A stretch of DNA of 64,000 nt from Megalopta genalis (taxonomy: Eukaryota > Arthropoda > Insecta > Hymenoptera > Halictidae), in NCBI RefSeq assembly GCF_051020955.1, contig NC_135013.1:26191302-26255301 (forward strand). The letters are read 5' to 3'. The position numbers and the translations under genes were made by a program. Each line of letters begins with the position of its first letter. Position 1 is the stretch's first letter. Below are positions 49,303-60,756 of this stretch, piece after piece. The notes under the pieces are model-generated. The model saw nothing but the letters and a program-made list of their open reading frames with translations. It was not told the origin of the DNA and searched no databases.

Positions 49303-52300
49303 TATTTTCCTCGGACTGTTTTACCCACAAGACGGCTAAATCCGAACGTCACTGAACGAAAATTAGCTGTATTACCATAATCTCTGCTTGCGCTTTAAAT
49401 GTTTCATGCTATTAAGCATTTCGCTGGCTGTCCGTCTTTTCATTCCTCTTGCGACAGCTCGAATCGTCTCGCGCGGTCTCTCTTGCTCGACGATCGTCTG
49501 ATTTTCAATAGAAACCACTGGAAATCTCTTTTATCTTGCTGCATAATTGCCGGAATTACTATATCGATCCGTTATCTTGCCGGTTTGACACGCCTTTCTT
49601 TACATTCGGCGATATCCAAAGCGTTTATGGGACGGCTAATGGTCGATCTTGCGGAATCGACGATTTGGAACGAGCTGCGAGGTCTTCTGGTTCGATCTGG
49701 ATCGATGAATTCTCTGCCAGCATTCGCAATTACGTTGCCCGCAATAAGAGAATACGCTTCTGTACTTATTAGAAAGAAACAAAAACTGTTTACAAAAATT
49801 GCTTGGAAAATTTGCGAATCGCAGAAGACCAGCAACGATCACGGTGATACTAATTGTCGGCACTTCTGTTACGTGTGACCTGAATGCTCGTGTCGTATAC
49901 CACGTACTCCATCATCTTAATAATGACGCAGGAACACAGGTCCTAAAAATACCAAACCGCTCAAAATAAATCCAGCGATCTATCAAAAATTGACACGTAC
50001 GCTCTCACAGTCGGCCAATTTATCATTCGTCGGCTCTATAAAAATTGCTTACCTCGGATAGATAACGATTTCTTCGCAATCGAAAATAAGCACGCCCCCA
50101 CCATGTTTTCGATACTTTGATCCGGGGATTAATAAAATACGATTTTTTTTTTGTTCGACGATAGAGATCGCAGATCGGAAATCGGATCCCTCTCCCGCCT
50201 TTATTTCGCTTTTATCGGAGCACGTTACCGAAACGATTTCGATTATTACAACGGCAAGGAAAAACCGAGGGTATAATCTCTTTTGTTAAAGGTGACTCAA
50301 GTGTTCCGGGAATTATTTATTATAATTTTTCTCGAGAACGAGGTAGATTAATCACAGATGACGGCGGTCGTGTGACGTCGCGACGTGTTGTTCACTGGAG
50401 AGCTCCCGACAAAATGGCACCGGCAAATTGTTCCGCAAACAATTTCGCGTGGTTCGTGTGACCCACCGAGGAACGTATTCAAATCCTAATGGAATTTAAC
50501 GATGCCTTCGTCAAAGTTATTCAAATTGAATTCGTGCGAAACGCAGCGATCAGCAAAACGAATAAATTTTAATCGCCAAGTTCTTCGGCTCGTTATTTCG
50601 TGAATTATCTACTCTACGCTTGAATTACATTACAAATTACATTACAAAGCGCGAAGCGCGGTTTATCATCGAATCGAAGAACCTCGGAACCTGTTATCAT
50701 TATCGTACGTTTCTTTTTCTGTATTAATAACTACTTCGCCATAGATCGTCGCGATGGAACGATTGTATCGAAAAAAATCCGCTTCTTCATAGCACCGTAA
50801 TACACTCGCAGATAGCATAAAAAAAAACAGAAACCGATGCACTCGTGACAACGGAGATGCACGATAGCATCAAAATTGCCGTGCGTCCAACGCGACACGA
50901 GAATCGCGTAGCGGCACCAAAGAACTCCTTCGTAATTTTTTTGCTTTCGCGTGCCACTTGTTACTTAGAGCGTTCGCCGAAATATGTATCTTTGGTCTAT
51001 CTCGGACGTATCTTGCCGTCGACAAGCGCGAAACAGTTGTACACCGCGGTAAGAGCCTGTTTGATAGTGACAACGATAGCGACAATTATGTTTGGATGTG
51101 TACGGTGTATCGAATTATGCAATAACCACCGATACAATCGGCAGATCTCGGAGACAATTTTTATCTGGAGCTATTATTAGTCGTCCTGATTGAAAACGAT
51201 ACGATCGCCATTTAATCCTCGCTCGGTTTTTTATTTTCGCGCATTTCGACGGTCCGATAAATCCCTTCTCTCACTCGCTCCACCGATTTGTAATTATATT
51301 TTGCAATATTTTTCGACATGTTTGTCGAGCTACTTTATCTTCCCGTTAAGCAGCGTTCAGTTTGAATCGGAAACAACCGGACGATGCCTCTTCTAGTCAT
51401 TTTAGTTGCCGATTGCTGCTCTACGCGCCGAGCAATCGGCGAAAAGAAATTCGCGTTCGACGATTAGAAAGGTGTCGCGCCGTAATGATCGGAAAGTGAC
51501 ACCTTCGAGAAGCGGACATTGAAAGTGAAACGAAGGCGGGAACGAGTTCTAGAAGTCAAGAGTAACCTGTCTAATTCGCGAAGCGGCGAGGTCGCGCATT
51601 CAATTAGTCAATTGTATTATCGAATCTCGAACCGAAGATGCGCAGACTAAGTCGATTTCGCCGTGCGACCTGCTCCTACACGGGGCAATATCTGTCGATG
51701 ATCTCGGGCCGGCTGTACAGATAATATCTCGGCATCTGCCTGAGGTCATCCGCCGTGATGCGTTACCCGCGAACGAGCCTTCTATTTTTAACCCCCGTCG
51801 AATAGTCTACTGATAAGCCGCTCCCACGGAAGTGGACAGTCGATAACGGCTCGCTGTTAAAATTCTCGCTCTTTTTATCCCTCCCTCTCTCTCTCTCGCT
51901 CTCTTGTTCGTTCTCTCTCTTTCTTTCTCCCTCTCGCTTCCTTTCTCTTCCGTAAAGTCGTAAAACGATAGCAAACGCGGCGACCGGTGTAATGATCAAC
52001 GGCGACACAAGGGAATCCCCGCGCGCGCGCTCTCTGTTACGGACTTCTGATCCGCTTCTAATTGCACGCGTGGAATCCGTGAGAGAAAACGGTTCGACGG
52101 CCGAAGAATTTCCGGAATTCCGCGAGCGTTTCGGTGAATTGTAAAACCGGAAATCCAGCGAACCTTTCGTTGAATTACCGGCCGGTCTCATCCGAAGTGG
52201 CTGCCATAAAACGTCACCGTTCCGAATCCCCCGTTACAAACTGTAACGTTTAGACACACGGGTATTTGCTCGGTCAATTACAGCCTCGCCAGATCGTTTT

Positions 52301-53697
52301 GGGTCAGATGATGGGATTCACGCGAATATGACGTAAACGCTGCGCGTTCGCCAAATTCGATGAGTAACAATGTGGACAGGGTTATATTCGAGGGCCGAAA
52401 GCAACGCTCGACGAAATCGAAACTATTTATAAAGCCGACGGTTCAGTCATCCTTCCATTGACGTCGCGCCGTTTGGATATAATATTAGCAAGATCGACAG
52501 TCCGGACTGTAATTACAGCGCTCGCGTGTCGATTATGCCGCGATCAGATTGATTACGGGAAGGATCAGATGATAAGAACGACACGTAAAAGTATCGAAAG
52601 ATTTTATGACGTCCGTTACGGCCGACCACGGGCGACGCAACGCCTTTGAATTAATTTAATTATACAAGCTTCGCCGGCCCGTTCGCAAGCGCGGAAACTA
52701 TAAAATTTGCTCTGTAATCACTCGTAGTCTCTCCTGAAACCGTAATCGGTTTCTCTTTTAATGTCTAATTTAATGCCTCGAACGTACAGCATGTATATAA
52801 ATTCGTAGAAATCGGATGAACCTTTCTTTCCCTTTCTCTTGGATCGGTTCGCAGCTACGCCTAATTCGCAGAGTGACTAACAAGCGACATCCAAGGTGTG
52901 TGTATTGATCGATAGATAATTTATCAGCGTCCCGATTGTATGCACTGAAGACAATGCTTTTATTGATTGTGCGCCGACCAAAGGTCCTTGTCCGCCGAAT
53001 CTCAAGTTAATTAAATTTTTTAATTAACCGACCTAATAATAATGTAAAACACTTGTCCACTTGGTAAGGCCGTATTTGTAATCTTTATCGCAATGTTTCC
53101 TCGTAAAATCTGTTTATCTTGGAATCACTGTGAAGAAGGATCACGTGTTTGGCCCAAAAAAAGAATGTCCGAGGCGAGTGTTAGCCAAAATTGAATGATC
53201 AATTCGTCAATAAGTCGGCGAAAGTCTGAAGTCTCGACGAGAGAACACCCGAGAAACAAACAAACGATAACCCTGGGCATGATCGGCGAACGCTCTAATC
53301 GTTGCTATTAACAGGCTCCTTAATGACCATCGTAGCTCTCTGCTACGTTCAAACTTTCACGTAGGCCTCTGTACCATGAAAGGCGGCAGATCCGAGAAGT
53401 AATTTAATTATGCAACAACTATGTTTTTCCACGAACAGTAAAAAGCTAATGAATATCCACGGAATCGTTCAACCGGGACCATCGTTGAAAGAATGTGAAA
53501 TAAGTAAGAATAAGAAAATAAGTTTTTATTAGATGGAGATATAGTTAATAAGACAGCTAATTAAATACCTAATCAAATGTGATGCAAAAATCTGCAAAGA
53601 TCACTTCCGTAATGGAATATAGTAATGTGAATTTCTTCAGCTTCAATTTGAAGACTTAAGATATTACAAAATTTTCAGCGAGAAAGCAATTAAATAT

Positions 53698-53825
53698 AAT
53701 TTATTATTATATTATTAATATTATTATTATATATTTTATTATTATATATATTATAGATATTATATATAATATATATTATTATATATATTATTATATTATT
53801 ATATATATTATTATATATTCTTATT
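53698..53825. repeat. AT-only low-complexity tract
   Basis: About 130 bases of TTATTA/TATATA with almost no G or C, likely unstable in length. Confidence 0.9.
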
Positions 53826-54157
53826 ATCTTAAAATATCAAAATAGCGCCACTATACATAGTAGCAAAACGTCCGAACTGTTAGCCAAATCGTATCGACGG
53901 AGCGAAATAAAATAATGAAGATTCTGTAAGAATCCGTATAGCGCCAATTATTCTAGTGGCGAAATGCTCAAACTGGTAGGCGAAATTACCAACAGTCGAT
54001 TTTGAGCTAGTACTTTCAGCTAAACGGTTACGTAAAGAATCAACGATATCGTGAACCAAAAATCCTGTAAATTAATTATCAATGAAAGCAACACGATAAC
54101 ATCATTTATGATTAGAAAATATCAATCAAGGGAATTGAAAATTAGCAGCTATTAGCT

Positions 54158-54222
54158 CGGTATCATCCTCGACTCAAAACTCATTGCAATTTGCAATGTT
54201 TTCTGAATCGAGGATGATACCG
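54158..54222. repeat. 65-bp hairpin-forming inverted repeat
   Basis: The left arm CGGTATCATCCTCGA..TCAAAAC pairs with the right arm GTTTTCTGAATCGAGGATGATACCG, around a TTGCAATTTGCAA-like loop. The stem is about 22 bp with 2-3 mismatches. Confidence 0.85.
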
Positions 54223-54370
54223 ATTGCCCGGTCTCACCGCAAGGAGGTTGCTGCTTTAGAGACCCGTAAGGGAGTCAGAACGAAGTCGGAATTCGCTATG
54301 GCTGCCTTTCTTACGACGACTTAAAAACTAACACACTCACTCGCCAGCTAGCTAGCGCATACCCACACAC

Positions 54371-54416
54371 GCGCACGCACGCACGAACGCACGCACGCAC
54401 GCACGCACGCACGCAC
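54371..54416. repeat. (CGCA)n microsatellite
   Basis: About eleven CGCA units with one GAACG variant. Confidence 0.95.
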
Positions 54417-54439
54417 TCGCATATGTCAAATATATTTGC

Positions 54440-54512
54440 GGACCAAAGTAAATCAAAGAAGAAGTCTCTGATCCACGGGGACCAAAATGAATCAGAGCAG
54501 AAGGCACTGATA
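54440..54512. repeat. Imperfect 39-bp tandem duplication
   Basis: Two units starting GGACCAAA, containing AATCA-AG-AGAAG and CTGAT, repeat with a 39-bp period. Confidence 0.75.
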
Positions 54513-54671
54513 ACCTAGAATTTACAAGCTTTCTCTTTCTTGTAATAGAACATTTATCCTGTAAATACAGTAAAGTATTATGAGTATGGACACACGCTTC
54601 CTCGAGAATTATTCAACTCGAATAAACCGGCGTTGGCGACGATCGAGACGTCTGCGCAGAACTTGTTGAGC

Positions 54672-54708
54672 AGTAAAATGGTTGGGATACGCTGGCCAGC
54701 TTAGACAG
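54672..54708 (+). promoter_or_regulatory. Promoter-proximal block shared with SF3B5
   Basis: This is the second copy of the 37-bp block (AGTAAAATG..GGGATA..CAGCTTAGA), 181-217 bases before the TOPBP1 ATG. The shared position and orientation suggest a role in transcription initiation, but only two copies are known here. Confidence 0.4.
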
Positions 54709-54888
54709 CACTAAGGAAGAGGGAGAAAGAAAAACGTACAGGAGTGAGTAGGTTCAAGTAAGATGCAGCAAAATTAGGCGCGAGAACGCGAGAAGTACAC
54801 AGTTCTATTGAACGAGACAGTTGCTTACGAGCTTGTAACATTAATCATTTTGATATTAACAGTTTTAGTTTTTATATTTCACATAAAC

Positions 54889-57800
54889 ATGAGCGAGCAG
54901 AGTCAAGTCGATAACGATGTAAATCTTTATTTTGTTGTGTCAAGCAAATACAAAACTGAAGATGATTGTAATGAAGACATGTGGCAGGCATATAATGTAA
55001 GTGAATTAATCTGTTAGAAAACAAAGGTATTTAAGGAACATTGCAGTATAATTTCGTTGATCATGTTCTCAGAATTGCTGTGAGCATAACCTGCAACCGA
55101 TATGGGTTACTGAAAAGAAATGTAATAAAATGGAGCCTGCTAAAAATGATGTCTTTGTAATGGAGGAATTTAAGGGTAGTGCATTTGAGAGATTGAAGAC
55201 ATTTAAATGTCCGTAAGTAGAATCTTCTCATCGCCTAAATATCTGTCTTATTTTGATATCTCGTATATACTCTATCGAATATAATTTCACCCTACAAAAT
55301 ATATTTTTACAATAATAAATAAAACAAATATTTCCATTTAGAGATTGTTGTTCTAGTGTATTAAATATTCTCTGATCCCTGTAGGCTGGTTGGACCTAAA
55401 TGCTTGCTAATCTGCTTTGTCAATGGTCAACCAATTCCAGAAGGTACAAGTCCAGTGTATACAACAGCTATGAGAGGACTTTGTGTGTGTGCATCGGGTT
55501 TGACACCGCAAGAAAAAGTATGCCTCATGCATTTTATCAAATTACCAGTATTTAAAAATTACAAATTTTTAGGAACACGTAGAAAAATTAGTAGAATACA
55601 TGGGTGGTATTTTTACCAAACAATTGCGCAGTCGTGTAACACATCTTATAACTGGATCAGTGATGTCTGCAAAGTATGAGGTATGTTCATTAACGTATAG
55701 TGGCTTATATCTTTTAATCACTTATCTTCTTCAACAGGCTGCTACAGATATGAAAATACCAATAGTTACTAAGGAGTGGGTAGAAGCAATTTGGGAGGCA
55801 AATTTAAAAACATTTGTTCTACCAGACGATGACATGTTCAATAAATATAAGGCTTCCGTTTTTCTTAATTTAATAGTGACATCGACTAACCTCCCAAAGC
55901 GCAAAAAAGATGAAATCAAACTTTTAATTAATGAACACGGAGGGGTAAATTTATTTATACAATATAATTCCTTTATCATACTATTAATTTTTTAAGATTT
56001 ATTTATACTAATATCTTTTTAGACGTTTATGGGCCCTCTAGATGGTGCAAAAGTTAAAGTCTTACTTGCTCCAGAAAATAGTCCAATGAGTGAAAAACTG
56101 AAGTATGCAAAGCAAGCAAATATAGCATGTTTGATACCAGATTGGGTTTATGAGAGTATAAAAGTGGGCTACGCTTTACCTTTTAAAGATTTTTTAATTA
56201 AACCATCGAAAGCATATTCTACTCCAGAGAAATCAAATGGTACAAATATTCTACTTTATTACTAATAAAAGCAGGAACTAATTACGCCTTTTTTATATCG
56301 TAGCATATGATACATTTAATTGTTCTGCCATAAGTTCCATACCGTGCGACATACAACCAGGGAATTGTGTAGACGAAAGTATGACAACGACAATAAGCAG
56401 TTTTCTTTCAACGGATTCTCTATCTAGAGATACAAACGGTCGGTAATGGAGTAGGAGAAATATGATCTATTATATTAGAAAGTTTAATCTTAAGTTTACA
56501 TATATTTTTAGTTAATACAAATGCAGTTTTGGAAAGACTAACTTTCAACGAAGCAAAATTGTCCGGTCCATTTTTGGACGGATGCAATGTGAGTAAATTT
56601 AATGTAAATCGTACACTAGCATCTCATGGGTATTTCAATGCTTTAACTTTTCAGATTTATCTCGCCGGATTTGCTTCCAATCAAAGAGACAAGCTCAATA
56701 AGATATTAAATGTAGGTAGTGCAACACGTCTAGATGATATATCGGATGCTGTAACGCATGTCATCGTTGGAGATGAAAGTAGAGCCAGCAGTGATCTTAA
56801 AATGTTGAAATCAAAAGGATTATGGTACGTTGTCGTTTATTTTTAAACCAACAATTTTAAATTTGAGTGCTATAAATATTATGTATAGTTCCCATATTTT
56901 AACTTCGGAATGGCTCGAGGAAAGTATGAAATTAAAACGCCCCGCACCGGAAGAAAATTATTTGTTTGTACAAAAGCATGGTCCAGCACAAAAAGTTCCA
57001 GAACCTCCCTCCCCGTTAAGCAAAAGAGTAAGTACATAAAGAATGCAATTTTTATGTATAAGAAAAATATTTAAAATTAACGTGTCTGTTTCAGAATTTA
57101 CAGATGTTGCAAAAACCGAAGAAAGTACCCATACCATCTTTCGACATAGATAAAAAGTTGGCAATGTTAGAAAAAGAAAAAGACTCTGATCTTGTGCAAC
57201 AGTATCTTCAAGATACAGTTGGTAGTGTATTTATTTTCTTAATATAATATTAATTTTTGAAAATTACTTTTTTATTTTCAATTCAGTTCCAGGGAACGAT
57301 ACGAGTATACAAGAATTCCTTAAACCGCACACGCCCGTAAAGGATGACAATGAAAAGACTTTAGTCTACAATCGTAACAGCCAGATCAAGTCAATGAAAG
57401 GCACAGTTTCATTCGGAGCTACAGAAAGTAAATATTCGGCAGATGATAGTGCAGTACCGATCAGCCAAACATCGACGTTAAATGATAGATTATTTGAAGG
57501 TAATATTGCATATACGATTGGCGTAGATAACATGTTATTAATTAATGAAGTAATACGCAGGACTCACGTTCGTCGTGGTCGGCTTCAGCGAAGAAGATGG
57601 TTATGTAGCAGAAACTATCGCAGCAATGGGTGGTCAAGTAGTTTCAAGCATGTTTGCCGGTATTCCAGATTATGGAGTTGTACCAAAATGCGGTGCTGTA
57701 TTGAAACATACCGTCAACGAAATTGTCACCGACCTGTTTATAGTAAATATCATTTTTACATGCAAAAATCTGTATGACCATGGAATACTTTTTGGTGCTA

Positions 57801-60578
57801 ATTTATTATAGGAAGACTGTGTAAACCAGGAAGCAATAGTTGACATTGTGTACTATCATAGGCCTTTATCTATAAAAAAACATTCGAACCCATTATCAGG
57901 TTGTGTTATCACAATGAGCATGTACACTGGTGTAGAACGAACGTTTCTTGCGACGCTAGCTACAGAACTGGGCGCAATGTATGAAATCTTTATTATTGAT
58001 AGCTTAATAGTAACAAATACATTAAAATAATATTGATTTTAGGTGCCAAGATATTTTTGTACGTAAAACCAATCTTGAAAAGAAGACGTATGGAAGTACC
58101 CATTTAGTATGCCCAACACCAGAAGGGAACAAATACAATGCTGCAGTGAAATGGAAATTGCCAGCTGTCACTGCCGACTGGTTGAAAGCTTGCGCAGCTC
58201 AAACAAAACGCGTTAACGAGACTCCGTATCTTGTAGGCGAAACTATAGGTATGTACTGTTTTGATAAAATCATATTACGATGTAATACAAGTGCATATTG
58301 TTTAATAATAGCTCTTGAAGAACCGAACGAGAATGGAAACATAAGCGCATCTAGTTCTGATACAAATCAAATGGGTCCTCCATTGGAGGTGCCAAGCAAC
58401 GATATTATTACTCCGAAACGACCTTTACCTAATTTACTGGTAGGTACATATTGGCCACATTGTAAACGGAATTGTTATATATTGTTTTTATTGCAGAGTC
58501 AAGAGGGCAGTTCAGGAGACACTCCACTAATAAATAAACGACTCAGTTTGCTTATGAATACGACCCCACAGTCGCCGTTCCATGTGTCGACGCCCGAAAC
58601 ACCATACGGACAAGTGTTTAAACCAAATCCATCACCGGATACGAGGAAAGGATGGCTTAAGTGGATAAACAATTTCCCAGACTTAAGAGTGAAGGAACCT
58701 CCCTTAAAAAGAAGACCACCTAGTACTGTTTGTATCAGCATCTCTTGTTCTGCGCGTACAATGTAATAACTTATTTTAATATCACTGAACTTGTAGCCTC
58801 TTTCCGAATTGAAAAGACAACTATGGCAAAAATTGGTAAACGATTGCCAGGATCGAAACGTAAGTATACACAATTTGAACAGTTGTGTTGATTGACTTAT
58901 TCTATGTGTTTTACAACATATTAAAGCGTATAGAAAATTTCAAAGGTTATTAAATTTAATAGGATGATGCGAATGAAATGATGGTCACTGATAACAATGA
59001 ACCAGCTGCAGAAACACCTGTGGAAACGAAAGATTCCACTGAAATGTCTCCATCTACTCCAATCAATAGAAAATTAGTGTTCCCTAACGAGAATCCACCA
59101 GAAAATAATGAAATTAATATGTAAGTTATATAAAATTCCTAATTGAAATAATTGCACGTTATCTATCACTGCATTCATCCTGCAGGCAAATTGCACAGTT
59201 GCATCAAGTACTTCAAAGAACCTCGAGCACGCCTGAAAATAGATATTCCCTTTCCGGAGAAAGTGCAAGCACATATAACACAGAGCCTTCTGATCCCATA
59301 CAAAAATGCAAGTATATAATATCATTTTCGCCTCCTTATGTGATAGTTCTATCTAATTATACGTTCCTTATAGTTATCGTGAAAGACTCTCAACCAATTG
59401 ATGCTATTGTGTGGGAAGATCCGAGTCACTCGAAACGCGTAAGTTTTTCCCAATTTTGTAAATGAAATTCCTTAATACATTACAATTAATTGTTAGCTTA
59501 TTTATATCTATAGTTAACGTTCAATGAGGAACAGAATGAAAGTGTTCGTAATCACCGCACAATAGACGACGAAGAAGAGCTAGATGAAGAAGAGGAAACT
59601 ATGGAGGAGCAGGCAGAAGAACCAGAGCCTCCAAAGAAATTGAAATTCATGTTATCTGGTATAAAGGTATGTTGTAAAGAATCATTTGGTCGATGAAAAA
59701 TATATATTCTCTAGTTTAGTTACATAGACACAATATGTTATTTTAATACACTTCTTTAATAGGACAGAATAACTTTTGAACAAGTAATAAAAGATCTCGG
59801 TGGCGATGTATCGGTGGATGCTAATTTCGATATGAGCGCAACGCATTTACTTTGCATTAGACCATCGAGAAACGAAAAAATGCTTGGCAGTATCGCGTCA
59901 GGAAAGTGGATTCTCCATTGTATGTATTTGCGAGACTCTGAGCAAGAAGGAAAATTCCTTGACGTCAGTATTTGTGTATTTAAAACGGTTGCGTAATAAT
60001 GTCGTTGGTATTAATTATATCTGTTCATAACTATACATAACTTTGTTATTAATAGGAAGAAAAATACGAGTGGGGTAATCCAAAAAGTAAAGGCATTATT
60101 CCAGACCCAACAGGAGAAGTGGAAGAGACAATTGCCAAAGCAGCTTACAAATGGAGGCTTCAATTGTTGAAAGTTCCAACTGGTCCCTTTCATAATATGG
60201 TAGCTCTTCTACTAGCTTCCGGAGATAAACACGATCAATTTAAAAGGTTAATCGAAGCTGGAGGCGGTAAAGTCGTTCAAGCAAGGTGAACTCCTTTTCA
60301 ACATTCCGATCGTGTCATAAAAACAGTTAATGTGTTCATATTCCATTTATTTCAGGCCACCGTATGACACAAGTCCAACTGGGAAAAAAATTACGCATTG
60401 TTTCGTCAATCTAAGACAAGTCAGTCAGCCAATTGACTGGGCAATGTTGGCGAGCAAAGGTATTTTATGCTTCATGCCACAATATTTGAGCGATTATCTA
60501 ACCGCACAAACACCGCTGAATCCGCGAGAATGCGTAATACCGGAATTCAGGAAGTATTTAACGTTACTGCCGAAGTGA
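54889..60578 (+). CDS. TOPBP1: DNA topoisomerase 2-binding protein 1 (mus101/Dpb11 family)
   Basis: A BRCT-repeat scaffold that brings replication-initiation factors together and activates ATR at damaged forks. Twenty-five exons: 54889-54996, 55073-55212, 55385-55517, 55573-55680, 55738-55944, 56023-56239, 56304-56438, 56512-56588, 56655-56824, 56889-57027, 57095-57221, 57287-57499, 57561-57742, 57812-57978, 58043-58248, 58312-58439, 58497-58727, 58797-58859, 58963-59120, 59186-59307, 59374-59438, 59514-59666, 59763-59963, 60056-60285 and 60356-60578. They total 1300 aa. At least seven BRCT units are visible, each with a GG turn and a conserved Trp (WVEAIW, WVYESI, WLEESM, WLKACA, WILHCM). 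The last pair (about 1077-1285) follows an acidic linker, as in BRCT7-8. RQLWQKLVN (about 904-912), in the linker before BRCT7, is a candidate ATR-activating segment. The exon 20 donor is GC. The exon 9/10 join gives a Cys, so that boundary is less certain. Confidence 0.93.
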
Positions 60579-60646
60579 AAAAGTAAAAAAAGAAAATCTT
60601 TTTGATAAGATTTTGTACGATAATAACTGAATTGCTAGGTTGTGTA

Positions 60647-60652
60647 AATAAA
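60647..60652 (+). terminator. Polyadenylation signal of TOPBP1
   Basis: AATAAA 69 bases after the TOPBP1 stop. The minus-strand AATAAA serving the P450 gene is at 60688-60693. The two convergent 3' ends are therefore adjacent and may overlap. Confidence 0.6.
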
Positions 60653-60756
60653 TGGAATTATATTTCTCATGTCTTATAAATTGCCTGTTTATTAGCCTAA
60701 AGTTATGTACTGTGGCTTATAATACAATAAGTATTTGAAAGATCCATGCGATTGTC

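Larger units (their letters stand above)
41887..54888. other. 13-kb gene-poor GC/CpG-rich region
   Basis: This lies upstream of both the minus-strand membrane-protein gene and the plus-strand TOPBP1 gene. Open frames are numerous but short, overlap on both strands, and are rich in Arg/Ser/Thr as expected from random CpG-rich DNA. No family is recognised. Named contents are the microsatellites at 42338-42400, a C18 run at 43257-43274, the MITE at 48959-49302, an AT-rich tract at 53698-53825, a hairpin at 54158-54222 and repeats at 54371-54512. Promoters and 5' UTRs of the two flanking genes should be near its ends. Confidence 0.55.

Noticed and set aside
51763..52191. 142-codon minus-strand frame rich in Arg/Glu/Ser
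   Set aside because: Low-complexity GA-type sequence with no domain.
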